A stretch of 64,000 nucleotides of DNA from Guadua angustifolia (lineage: Eukaryota; Streptophyta; Magnoliopsida; Poales; Poaceae). The notes beneath the pieces are model-generated. The model ran no database searches and was not told where the DNA came from. It saw nothing but the letters and a program-made list of their open reading frames with translations. The stretch covers positions 8,659,161-8,723,160 of the forward strand of contig CM070517.1 of NCBI GenBank assembly GCA_036346375.1, given 5' to 3'. Below are positions 35,801 through 45,814 of the stretch, piece by piece; the first letter of the stretch is position 1, and each line of letters begins with the position of its first letter. Both the position numbers and the translations under genes were made by a program.

Positions 35801-36083
35801 TGTGGTGGGCACGAGTATAATAACTAGGCCTGTTAATGTGAAGGCCCATATGGCCCATGTGGAGTGGTGGGATTAGTCTCACATTGCTTACACGATGTGA
35901 GTTGTAGTTGTATATAATGCCTGTTGGGTCCAAATATAGCACTTCCGGGTTAACCCTTTTACACAAAGTGAGGATGAAAGTGTAAATGGGGTGTTATGCA
36001 AGCGTGGGCCCGCCCCACAATGGCCTAGGCCACGAGTGAAATTTGGACAAGGGTGTTACAGATAGTATCAGAGCATCAACCTT
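32807..36083 (+). repeat. Tandem duplication, copy 2 (3277 bp)
   Basis: Second copy. It contains the solo LTR remnant (32807-34108, still followed by CTTAC), the gag remnant (34109-34240), the Sirevirus LTR (about 34243-35650), the flank (35651-35815) and the TRIM left half (35816-36083). The left end starts inside the solo LTR at GAGAGTGGGTGAAG and the right end is in the TRIM at ATCAACCTT. No LTR termini or target duplication mark the two ends. Confidence 0.93.
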
Positions 36084-36517
36084 CGCTGCACGGGCACGTG
36101 TGGGACAGAGATGCAGGCATATGGAGCATGGCGCGTGTAGGTCCGGAGTGGCTACACGACATGGCATATGTGCCGGCACTAGATGCATGGCTGTGTATCG
36201 AGGGGTGATTCAGGGTATCTGCCATGTATACGGTATGTTGCTGAGGGCGTCAGCCCTTAAGGGGGTGAGTGTAATACCCCAACCTGTTAATGTGAAGGCC
36301 CATGTGGCCCTTGTGAAGTGGTGGTGGGATTAATCCCATATTACTTACACAAAGTGAGTTGTAGTAGTATATAGTGCTTGTTGGGTCCAAACATAGCACC
36401 TCCGGGTTAACCCTTTTACACGAAGCGAGGACGAAAGTGTAAGTGGGGTGCTATACATGTGTGGGCCCACCGCACGGTGGGCTAGGCCATGAACGAAATT
36501 TGGACCAAGGTGTTACA
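35816..36517 (+). mobile_element. TRIM (miniature LTR element), 702 bp
   Basis: Two 245-248 bp LTRs (35816-36060 and 36270-36517) surround only 209 bp. The 3' LTR is TGTAATACCCC...GTGTTACA. The 5' LTR start is decayed to TATAATAAC. The PBS TAGTATCAGAGC (36063-36074) follows the first LTR and the tract CCCTTAAGGGGGTGAG precedes the second. Flanks ACGAG and ACGAA differ by one base. No coding is present, so any movement would need enzymes in trans. Confidence 0.8.
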
Positions 36518-37607
36518 ACGAAAGTCCTACTATGGTAGACTCCTCCATGGGATGTGGATGGGAGAAAGACCTACTTTGTAGGACCCTCCACTGGGATGGA
36601 AGGGAAAGTGTGACACTGATGGGTGTGCACTTAGTTATACTAGTATAAGCAAAGAGAAGAAGAGATGCATTTGAGCATAAAGCAAGATGCATTGTATCGA
36701 TGAAGTGAATGAAGATATTTAAAATGATGAGTTCTCATATATGTATGGGTAACATGATATGAGGTATTTTAATCAATGGTTATTTTCTTATGTTGTATGA
36801 TGTACTTTGCTGAGTTATGTACTCACACTTGTTTATTCAATGTTTTAGGTACTTTCAGGACATCATGAAGGGATGGGATTTAGCTTCACCACATCACATA
36901 TTCAAATCATTCATAATAACTAGCTTTGGAGCAATTTCACCTTAAAGAACCATTTAGTTGTTCAAGCATGGTGGTGTTCTATTTGGTCTTGTTGATTAAA
37001 TTCTATCTTGTTCAAATGTGGAACTGTGTTACTTGTTGAGCCTAATTGCTAAGCTAGTTCTATGATATTATTGTTGCTGAAATTATTTGCTAGAATGCTT
37101 TTCTAGTTGTTATTAAGCATGATATTAATGTTATGTTGTTGCCTTTTTATTTATACCCATGTTTATGGTCATGGTTTGTTATAGTTGTGAGATTTTTATT
37201 TAGGTTGCTTGCTGGAATTTTTTGTGTAATTAGAGCATTTGTTATTATTTGTAGTTGTTGATGAGGACATCCCAACCAAGGATACAACCGCTGCCCCTTC
37301 TTCCCCTACAACCGCTACTTCAACTACGACGCCTGGAGGGCTTAATTCGGAAGCAAGGCCTTTCCACCCACCTTTGCTGGACTAGCACGTCAAGAATATC
37401 CACTGAGGATAGCCCACGCGCCAAGGAATGCCCAAGATCAAGCCCAATTCGTCGCCGAGTCCGGTTCGGCCATCCAGGAGCAGCAGTACTTTAAACAGAT
37501 GCCACGGCCACATCCAAACTCCATTTTCAGCGTGCGACCACCCGTTTGAAATCTTAGGAGATAAGCTTTCCAATGGATCTAGTCCCAAGGCCAAATTCCT
37601 CCTGGAG
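36518..37607 (+). other. Unassigned AT-rich stretch, possibly old LTR
   Basis: No gene seen. The text at 36800-36860 (GAGTTATGTACTCACACTTG) resembles the conserved TGTACTCACCC block near the end of chromovirus LTRs, so 36518-37250 may be a decayed LTR into which the TRIM jumped; the piece left of the TRIM is 35651-35815. 37250-37607 is more GC-rich and could be the start of the next LTR. Confidence 0.35.
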
Positions 37608-38138
37608 TGATGGCAAATCATAGAACAATCTCACGGGATAGAAATTCTGGGTGCTGCGCCACCTTTCTTTTGGGCTCAAGGCCATGTACTCCTAGGGTTT
37701 CACCCCCCCTTGGCCAGCGCCCCTCTCCTGGCAGCCGCATCCCTCTTGGGCGCCCCCCCTTATGTGGGTACCCCTTTATATTTGGTTTTTACCCCTGTTC
37801 TTCATTTTTTAGGTTTTGTTGTGTTTGGTAGACCCTGTGTGCGTCCCTCCTCGTGTTTGCGCGTGTCGACTAGACCATCCGAGCCGAGAAACAGAACCTC
37901 AACTAGTTCTTTTTTATTTCAATACCATATTTTCGGATTGCTTCATACTTTGTTCTTGCGGGTTCTCGATTTCTTGCAGGAACTACTGATCGTTTGGATC
38001 TTGTATCTGTACACGGATTTGGCATTGCGATTGTGAAGCTCCTGACCTGTTGGTAGGAAGCCCTAAATTCGGTGCCATCAACACCCCAAATCGACGTATC
38101 ATCATCTCACCGAAAGATCGGGATCGCCATCGCCATCA
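37608..38138 (+). mobile_element. Probable 5' LTR of a gypsy-type element (left edge uncertain)
   Basis: Ends CGCCATCGCCATCA immediately before a PBS. TGATGGC at 37608 is an inverted match to that end, but similar text continues to the left, so the start may be as far up as 37380. A CTTTATATTT promoter-like site lies near 37771. Confidence 0.45.
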
Positions 38139-38140
38139 AG

Positions 38141-38155
38141 TTGGTATCAGAGCTC
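38141..38155 (+). other. Primer-binding site (tRNA-Met type)
   Basis: TTGGTATCAGAGCTC after the LTR end at 38138. Confidence 0.8.
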
Positions 38156-39133
38156 AAGGTTGCTCGATGAGATCTTTCCTCAATTTCGTTTTCTACCTAG
38201 AGTCCAGAAAAACTGCCCCACAAAAATAATTTTGTCCCTCTGTCCAAGCTAATTTGTGCCCTAACTTTTACTACTTGTTCTTGGTTTGTTGAATCGTCGG
38301 TTGCATAGTCGTGTCTTTGCTGGTTCTAGAGTCTAGTCCCCTTAGAGTTTCAAGTTCTATTCACGATTTCGTCACAGTGTCGTGTTCTTCGTGTTTTCTG
38401 TTTGTGCTATCATCTGCATCCCGCAAACCCTAGAGCATCCCACCGGAACACCCCACAATTCCCCCACGCAACATCAAACCGAGTAGCCCACAATTCCAAT
38501 CTGTGTTTATCCAAACCGAGAAGGAATCGAACGCAATTTGAATCGGAGTTTTTAGTAGATACCAGATTCCAAAAAAAAGAGAAAGAGAAAGAGAACCCCA
38601 GAAGATCGCCGCCGATCGCGAAAATCGGTCGCCTGATCGCCGCCGATCGCGTGAATCTGGTCACCAGATCGCCACCCATCGCGGAATCGGTCGCAGACTA
38701 CTCACCGACAGACAACTGGTCGCCCGACTATTCGACGACTATTTCCTCTCCGTGCGCACCAAATCAGAAAAGAAAAAGGCAAGTGCAATCTTCAAAAGCC
38801 GCACTAGATCAATTGCAAACCAAAGTTCAGAGAGAGAGAGATCTTTTAATTACCTTTATATCCCTGGTCAAAAAAAAAGTGTGTGTGGTGAGTGTTGTTT
38901 GGAGTCCTCTTGAGTCTGTTATTCAGTATTAGGGCTCCCACAAAAAAAGGTGAGAAAAAAAAGGAGGAGCCCTAGCTGCTTGCTTTGTGTTGAGGACGTT
39001 CTCCTTGCGTCTCTGTGGCATCGTTGGTGTTTAGGCTCGCGTCTCTAGTACGGTCTAGCCTAGAACCAGCATTGCACTGATTTTGAACGGCTTTTCAGCT
39101 TACTTTGGTTCAGTGGTACTAGTTCCTCCTTTG
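38156..39133 (+). other. Untranslated leader of the same element, no gene recognised
   Basis: A leader-like stretch with a GA-rich patch (38570-38600), three GATCGCC-type repeats (38605-38690) and AG runs. An open frame of 176 codons at 38402-38932 has no recognisable motif and looks low-complexity. Downstream gag and pol are absent; sequence changes at about 39133 to the minus-strand Tat gag. Confidence 0.4.
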
Positions 39134-40700
39134 CTACATTAGAGAACGCGCGGCTTCGAACATTTCGGTCATGGTAGGATGGAAAGGGCAAGTTGCCTCC
39201 ATTACTGCGGCATAATCATCTGTGCGCTGCGCGCGATGTCGGTCTTGTTCGGCCACCGCCACGGTTTCTTCATGTTTTCGTTTCTTGTCACGTTGTCTGG
39301 AGGACTCGGCGTGGTCTTTCTTGTCTTTGTCCCGTGGGCGATCGTCTTGTCGCTCGACCAAGGCATCCGAGGCTATTGCATAGCGATCTGCCAATTCAAA
39401 CATTTCCTTTACCATAGTTGGTGGCTTTCGGGACATCTTCTTGATCAAGTTGGGGTCGTTGACGCCCTTCTGAAATGTCGCAATAACCGCAGCTTCCGAA
39501 ATATCTCTGATCGTATTCTTCTTTTGCATGAAGCGCCGAATAAACTCCCGAAGTGTTTCGCTCCTTCTCTGGTGAAGCTTATACAGGTCCCATTGAGTCC
39601 CCGGTCGCTCATAAGTGCCTTGGAAGTTGGTGATAAATTGCTCACAAAGATCTCCCCAGGAATCTATAGAGTTTGCTGGAAGTCCGGTGAGCCAGGCTTG
39701 AGCCGAAGGAGTAAGCATGACCGGCAGATAATTGGCCATTACATTATGATCGCCACCTGCCGCCATGATCGCAAGGGAATAAACTTGCAACCAAGCTTCT
39801 GGATCTCTTTCTCCGTCAAACTTGGTAATGCCTTTAGGGTTGAATCCTTCTGGCCAAACCACTCGACGAAGTCGGGATGTGAAGGCTCGAATGCCCTCAA
39901 TGGGCCCTGCGCTACGTCAGCGTGGGGAACACTGAGGAGGTGATCTGGCCCGGCGGTCTTCACTATCTTCTTTGTCACGGTGGTGACAACTTTTGCGATC
40001 ATCTCGATCGTCGTGGCGGATGCCAAAACGTTCGTAGTCATCTTTTCTCCTGCGACGTTCTTCATCTTCTCGATCTCACCGCCTGGCATTCAGGTCCACT
40101 CGAAGATCACGGCTGATACTTTGCCGGACGTCTCCTCCTCGCCGGCTCGCTACCGCCCGATTGCGGAGCAGATTCTTCTTGGCGCACCGTGAGTTGACTA
40201 GGCGAGTGCGGGAATCTCCTTTTCCCTCTGGCTCCTCCCGATGTTGCTGGATAGCTGCCGCCATCACCATGGCCTACACTTGGGCTACAATCGGCGCAGC
40301 TGGGCTGTCGGAACCAAGCATTGGTCCCAATGTGTCGAGGAGCGTCTTGGAGGCGACGATATTCTGCTGAGGAGTATGAAAAACCGATTGGTTCCCCATC
40401 TTCATCTTCAGATCCGAGTGGTTTTCAGGCATCCTTGACCACTCGGGACTCGTCATTAGCCAGTTCTTGCTCATGACGGGGGACAAGCTTTTGGCTTACC
40501 GTCCAGGGATAGATGGCCTTGCCTGACCTTGATCCGAGTGGCCTGCTGGCTAGGAGAGGAGCAGAATCACTTCCAGATTGGATCTAATCCGAATCCGAAA
40601 GAGTGAGTTGGCCAAAATCGTCGGCGATGAAGTCCAGACTTCCGAAGCGAAACACCTGGGCCGGCGCGGAGGTGGCCAAGTCATCGTTGAAGATCGCCAT
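39134..40700 (-). pseudogene. Tat-type gypsy gag (minus strand)
   Basis: Starts near 40700 (MAIFNDDLATSAPAQVF), then runs with stops and frameshifts through a basic, repeat-like N-terminal half to about 39870. From 39862 to 39134 a 242-aa frame is open and holds the retrotransposon gag domain: KGITKFDGERDPEAWLQVYS, MANYLPVMLTPSAQAWL, SWGDLCEQFITNFQGTY and a charged tail rich in K, R and D. It ends at a stop after MTEMFEAARSLM, before any zinc knuckle is complete. The closest resemblance within the window is the plus-strand gag at 62170-62691, and the lineage name follows from that style of gag. Confidence 0.8.
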
Positions 40701-40729
40701 CAAGCTTGCTGAAATTGATCCTAACGCAG

Positions 40730-40749
40730 CCCCTACCTGGCGCACCAAC
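40730..40749 (-). other. Primer-binding region of the minus-strand Tat element
   Basis: On the minus strand GTTGGTGCGCCAGGTAGGGG directly follows the LTR end GTCGACA. It is not the tRNA-Met site used by the other elements here. It differs from TGGCGCCGTCCGTAG in the plus-strand Tat, so the tRNA partner is unsettled. Confidence 0.6.
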
Positions 40750-41148
40750 TGTCGACGTTTGTTGTCGACAATAATAAAAAGGGGGCTAGATGCTAGATCC
40801 AAACTTGATGGTCGCACAAGACACCGGATGTATACAGGTTCGGACTCTCACGGTGGAGATAATACCCTAGTCCTATGCTCTGAAATTATATGCGATTAGC
40901 TAATAGCTAATGAGATTGTGTGTTTTAATGTTCCCCGCCCCTCCCTTTATATAGCAGAGGAGGACGGTTACAAGAGAGAGTCCTAGTCGGATACAAAGTA
41001 AGGATTATAACTCCTGCTCTTATCCAGACGTGACGGACCAGATTACAATCTCATCCTACCTAATCCGAGCCGGTTGCCATCTCTGGGACCTCCTTATTGG
41101 GCACGCCTTGGCACGCCCTAGTGGCTTCTACCTTTTGCAATCGCCAAA
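40750..41148 (-). mobile_element. LTR of the minus-strand Tat element (far edge uncertain)
   Basis: Begins TGTCGACGTTTG on the plus strand, so the minus strand ends CAAACGTCGACA, as expected for an LTR before a PBS. The minus-strand TATA box is at 40946-40953 (TTTATATA on plus). The right boundary is not defined; CACTA-like text starts at 41149. Confidence 0.6.
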
Positions 41149-41459
41149 GACTACACCACAAAGACTTTTGTTGCAACAGACTAGTGCATTGGCAAAAGCT
41201 ACATGCTTGATGTCACATAGTCATCGGCAATACATTTGGCGCATGCACATCCTCTCAGAGGTTAAAGTCCAATCGGCAAAGACTTTTGCCGATCGACTAG
41301 GTATTACCGACAGACTAGTTGACTCCACATATAGCCTTATTGCCGACAGACATAATTTTGCCGTCAGATATAGTTATTACCGACAGACATATAATTACCG
41401 ATAGACATATAATTACCGATAGATTGTGTGTTGGCAATCCACACTTTTACCGACAGATA

Positions 41460-42650
41460 GTTCGATGGGATGCTTTATCCCAATTTAAAAAAAATAAAAT
41501 TCAATAATTAACTTGATCACTATTAGGACAATCATGGTACTTTTATACTTCCATTCACAAAAATATAGTAGCCTCAACCATGATGACATTATGCAACATT
41601 ATAACCAAAACAACAAAATAGAGTAGCCTGAACAACACATTCAACATTACATTCATTAGCAGATATTTAGGGCCACAATAAAAACATCTAAGACATCAAA
41701 ATAGAGTAGCCACATCCATAGTGATAGCTTGCAACAAGATGTACCATTGTCAAGATATTTAGGGCCACGATAAAAACATCAAAATAACTAGCAATCTTTG
41801 TCCAAAAGTTTAAATAAGTATGTGAATTGATATAACCCAAAATGATCACTTGTAATACATCAAACTTAATTCTTAAAACAAATAACATCTTTGAAAGATT
41901 TCTTCCAACTTGCTATGGTCTTCCAACTTGCTATGGTCTTCCAACTTTATCTATGAAAAGGAAATATGATCTTTAATCATAGGATACCAAAGTATAATAT
42001 TTTATCTAGAATTATGCAAGCTTGAAAGTTTCAACATAATAAATACAACAATGCTACTCAGTTTGAATAATTGGATAATTCTACGACTAAAGGAAAGAAT
42101 AATTAATTATGTAACCAGCATTTATAATTATCTATGCAGTCGGACATGGCAAAAGTAAACTATGTGACACCTCTACATGATGTAGTACAAGAATAATTAA
42201 CTATTGTTATTAACTTTGATTGGCACGAGTGAATTGGTAACCCCATTGACAAAGTAGATAAACAATTGATTTTCGATCACAATTCACAATATACATGAGC
42301 TTGAAATCATCAGAACATGGAAGCACCTAATTATATGAGAATGAAACAAGACGTGAGTTTCCAAGCCATCTTAATCCTCTAATGGCGCTGCTTTGGCATT
42401 CAAATTGTTAACAACTTTGTGAAGACTACAATTTTATCATTTTTTCCATTAAAAAAACATTTGTAGGCATTCCTGTACAGATAGCAAGCCACTTCGTATG
42501 TAAGAATATCTTGAGAATAATATGGTTATTAGATTCCATTGTAACATACACAATTAAGAATCTGAAATACATTTCCAAAGAAAACCTTCTAATTACGTAA
42601 TTCAAGACAAGTTTGCTTTTCATTGTCCGAGGTACATTTAGTTGGACATT
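41460..42650 (+). other. CACTA-1 interior, AT-rich, nothing coding recognised
   Basis: Low-complexity stretch with small repeats: a direct repeat of GATATTTAGGGCCAC (about 41660 and 41755) and the 18-bp tandem at 41902-41948. No domain is visible on either strand. Confidence 0.5.
41902..41948 (+). repeat. 18-bp tandem repeat, 2.6 copies
   Basis: CTTCCAACTTGCTATGGT twice and a partial third copy, without spacers. Confidence 0.9.
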
Positions 42651-42654
42651 ATTG

Positions 42655-42870
42655 AACGAAAAGACGGCTTTGGTGCTCTTGCGAGCATGGACATATTATG
42701 AGTAAGGACATTTAGAGAAGATCATAGATATAGATCTAGAAGATGACACGGATCTTGAGGAGGCGTGCGATTCTTGAAAGTTGGTCTACTATGCACTCAA
42801 GATGCGATGAAGCTCCGCCCCAACATGACCAACATCGCCCGTGATATTAATGACACGTAACATCACAAGT
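42655..42870 (+). pseudogene. Captured receptor-like kinase fragment (C-terminal kinase lobe)
   Basis: One frame reads AWTYYE, a stop, then GHLEKIIDIDLEDD and TDLEEACDS. After small frameshifts the text continues as KVGLLCTQDAMKLRPNM and TNI. This is the end of a plant serine/threonine kinase lobe (subdomains X-XI, with the L-L-C-T-Q and K-x-R-P motif) as in CRPK1-like cytoplasmic receptor-like kinases. The usual following M-L-x-G block is absent. It lies inside CACTA element 1 and has no start or N-lobe, so it is a captured piece and not a gene. The kinase subfamily is from motif memory and less sure than the kinase call. Confidence 0.7.
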
Positions 42871-44280
42871 ACTCTATAGCCACAAAAATAACTAACTCAA
42901 GTAGGAAATAGATAGATGGACTCCTCAAATACAATGAGAAGATCATTCAAAGTTTTCACACTAATGCAATCTCTATAAATTACAATACCGGACCCAAGAG
43001 CACACAACATGAACTTCTTGGGTAAATTCAGATAATGAGTAAAATTAAGACACACAATGCACTAAACTACTAATGCAATCTGCATAAAGAACAAATTTTG
43101 AACCCAAGACTACACAAGTGGGAATTATTAGTCAGAGCACACAAGATCACCATCCCTCCTACTCCATCTCTAAATTCACATTGGAAAGGCTTAAAGGTTG
43201 AGTAAAAATTCAGAGGCATAGCAAGCATACTAACAAGATTAATCAGGATCTGTAAAAGCAAAACCTCGGTTTAAATAAGCTCATACAAATGAAGAACAAT
43301 TGCGTAAAATTAGCTCAGGCATGAAAACAGAATGGATACGAATAAAGGCAGCTTTGTCTTGCTCTAGGACATCCTTAACACTTGTCCTGTCAAGATGTGC
43401 AACATATCAACATATTAGTAAAAAAGTACACTAGCAAGAATATTTTTTCTAGTAAATGAAGACACACAAAGAGCAAACCATTCAAAGGAAGCTATACGAT
43501 CTAAAATCCAAGTCCGATAGAATACAAGTAGTGCCCTTTGCAAGATAGGCCTCGAGATTAAGGCTACATGCAAAAAATACAACATCAAATAAATGCATGA
43601 AGCAAAACAAAGCATATGTTTATATATCGCTGTAACTTAGGCAACACGTAACATAAAAATCCGGATAAGAAAAACAGTAAACATTGGAAATGTTTGAAAA
43701 ATTAGGAAGGTGTCACGGGTGCCCGTAAAACAAGATGCAACATCACCTCCATGTACAATGCAAGCTGCAGAGCAGTTGGCCCAGAGCATAAGACTTCATG
43801 ACAAACATTTGTCAAAGTATTGCATTCATTTGTCTTATACACGACATAAAGATATACAAATTGTAGATTACAAATGAGCACAACAATTGGACAACGACTA
43901 TTGGTGTGAAAGCATAACAAGATTGACTAAAAATTTTATCGATGGTCCGCCAGAGACTTGACCATCCAAAGGTAAAGATCTTTCGCATTTTACGCCTTTG
44001 TAATATACATGTAGAAGAAGCTTCATTTTCAAAATTGGCAACTCAAGGGCGTGTTTAAATTGGTTAATTTTGGAGCAAAGGTCGCACTATGTCAAATAAA
44101 ATGTGAAATTGACCTTTGTTTTTTCAACATAGTGCAATGGATGAGAACAACAATACGGATCAAAGCTAAAACTTGAAATTGATTTAGCACCTGAAAGCAC
44201 TAACTTATTCCATCTTTGAACGGAATACGATTTAACAACCTATAGTGTTCCTAATATATCCTATCGAAAACGAACCTTCA
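42871..44280 (+). other. CACTA-1 interior, nothing recognised
   Basis: AT-rich stretch without a convincing frame on either strand. It might include intron or untranslated parts of the captured kinase gene, but I see no splice structure that proves it. Confidence 0.4.
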
Positions 44281-44329
44281 AAGCAGTGAATGCTTTTCAC
44301 CAAGCAAGCAACAAACAGAGTAGATGTGT

Positions 44330-44880
44330 TATACCTCGAAGAAGAGGCGGATGGAGCATCTCCTGAGCTCGAGCGGCTCATTCAACAAGGTGCCCTTGCT
44401 CGCTTCGACTCAACCTTCTTGTCCTTCTTGGCGTCGCGGCGGGGACACCACGCTCGCATCGGATGCCGATACCTATGCACACACCAATTCAATCCCTCAA
44501 AAACTTGCTCACAACAATCAACCTACGGACCACCACACGATTCGAACAAAGAGGGCGCCAGACCGACCAGAGATGATGGTGGCGGGGCCTGGCGGCGTGG
44601 CAAGGGCCCGAGGAGGGCTGTGACTGCGAGGGCCTAAGGCGGGGCGGGGGCTGATGTGGCGGTGGCTGAGGCGGCAGCCGGCGGGGGCTGAGGAGGGAGC
44701 CGCGCCCACGGGGAAGAGGCTGGCGGGGCCCGAGGCGATGCTGAGAAGCAGCGAGACGGAGAGGATGAGAAGCCAGCGAAGAAGGCAGCGGGATGTAGGT
44801 GGTCTCGCCTGCCGGCGGTGCCGCCTAGGGTTTGCGTCCGTCTTGTGGCGTGAGGAGGAGGATTGAGGGTGACAGAGGAG
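44330..44880 (-). pseudogene. Captured 5' part of an unidentified host gene
   Basis: On the minus strand a GC-rich leader with AAACCCTAGG (near 44830) runs to a GTCCGTAG/GTTGATT border near 44523. A 60-bp intron-like gap then ends TGTGCATAG near 44470, and a short exon with RRDAKKDKKVESKRAR follows to a GTATAA donor-like site near 44334. AAACCCTA leaders and short first introns are common in grass genes. The product is not recognised and the frame ends in a stop soon after the lysine-rich block. It is opposite to the kinase fragment. Confidence 0.4.
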
Positions 44881-44945
44881 GAGTGATGGGGTCTCACGGT
44901 AGGAGCGGCCGAGTGGCCGACGGGCCAAGCCGGAGATGGGCGGAT

Positions 44946-45176
44946 CGACTGGGTCAGATTAGCCTGGTACCGGTTGTAATTACCGGTTTGTACCAGATCC
45001 ACCCATTTTTCGGGTATTTTCTATCCTGTATCCGACCAGATCCGAACAAAATTATCCGGGTAGTACCCGAATCCGTATCCGAACAAAAAGAACCCGAACC
45101 CATATCCGAATTTTCGGATAAAATTTTCCCGGATACGGATACGGGTCGGGTATTACCCGACCCATTTTCACCCCTA
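44946..45176 (-). mobile_element. hAT-like terminus or decayed hAT remnant
   Basis: The minus strand starts TAGGGGTGAAAATGGGTCGG and carries many ATCCG/CGGAT repeats, the style of the hAT element at 50902-52033 (TAGGGGTGCAACTGG). A matching second end and an 8-bp duplication are not seen, so it is probably truncated. Confidence 0.45.
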
Positions 45177-45319
45177 GTTTAGACGAAGATCGAACTACGG
45201 CCAGTTCTTTGATTCTTTCCCAACCCACATCGTTGTCGGATAGAGAAGGGGATAGGGGCATGGGTCCAAACCTGGTAGTGCTCGGGGACATCGTGCAGTA
45301 CGGGGGACGGCGGCACCAA

Positions 45320-45575
45320 GCACTAGCCCCAGAGTAGACGCCGGCGCCTGGAGCAGCACTCGCCCCTGGAGTAGATGCCGACACCTGGGAGCAACGCGTC
45401 GCCTGGAGGAGATGCAAGCCAGGGAGGGGATGCAGCGCCAAGCCAGATGAATCGGCTAGGCCAGATGAATCTAAAAAGGCCAGATGAATATGAAAAGCCA
45501 GGGAGGGGATGCGGCGTCAGGCCAGATGCAAGCAACTAGATGGATCGGCTAGGCCAGATGAATCTGAAAAGGCCA
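45320..45575 (+). repeat. Imperfect tandem repeats
   Basis: Two diverged copies of a block built from GCCAGGGAGGGGATGC, GATSGGCTAGGCCAGATGAA and AAAAGGCC (45417-45490 and 45497-45575). Upstream, at 45320-45420, a looser CGCCTGGAG-GAGTAGATGC repeat occurs. Confidence 0.7.
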
Positions 45576-45629
45576 AGGAAAACTGCACGTGTCCCTAATT
45601 AAGCCCGCCGGTGTCCCTGATTAAGCCCG

Positions 45630-45814
45630 CGCTAATGATAATATTATTAGTGGCGGTTCTAGCCAAAAACTGCCATTGATAATATTATCAGTGACGGTTC
45701 AAAAACCGCCACTGATAATCTCCGATTATCAGTGGTACTATATCAATGACAGTTCGAAAACTGCCACTGATGGCAGGTTTTTAACCGCCATAGATGGCCT
45801 TTTGTGTTGTAGTG
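45630..45814 (+). mobile_element. 3' end of a second CACTA element nested in CACTA-1
   Basis: Subterminal repeats of GATAATATTATCAGTG and CCGCCACTGATAAT types lead to an end that reads CACTACAACACAAAAGG on the minus strand. The matching 5' end was not found between 41149 and 45630, so the partner is lost or too decayed. TAG follows the end. Confidence 0.6.

Noticed and set aside
35816..36517. Cassandra-type TRIM with 5S RNA in its LTR
   Set aside because: A short AAGCGAGGACG stretch recalls the 5S promoter, but the A-box/C-box layout and flanking 5S text are not there.
38402..38932. 176-codon frame as a host gene
   Set aside because: It lies between an LTR/PBS and a truncated gag, has low-complexity KEKEKE and repeated GATCGCC text, and shows no motif.
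39179..39943. 254-codon plus-strand frame
   Set aside because: It is the shadow of the minus-strand Tat gag, which has a clear domain.
44518..45002. Minus-strand frames of 120-136 codons
   Set aside because: GC-rich leader-like sequence with Pro/Ser/Arg bias. I treat it as captured 5' untranslated DNA and not as protein.
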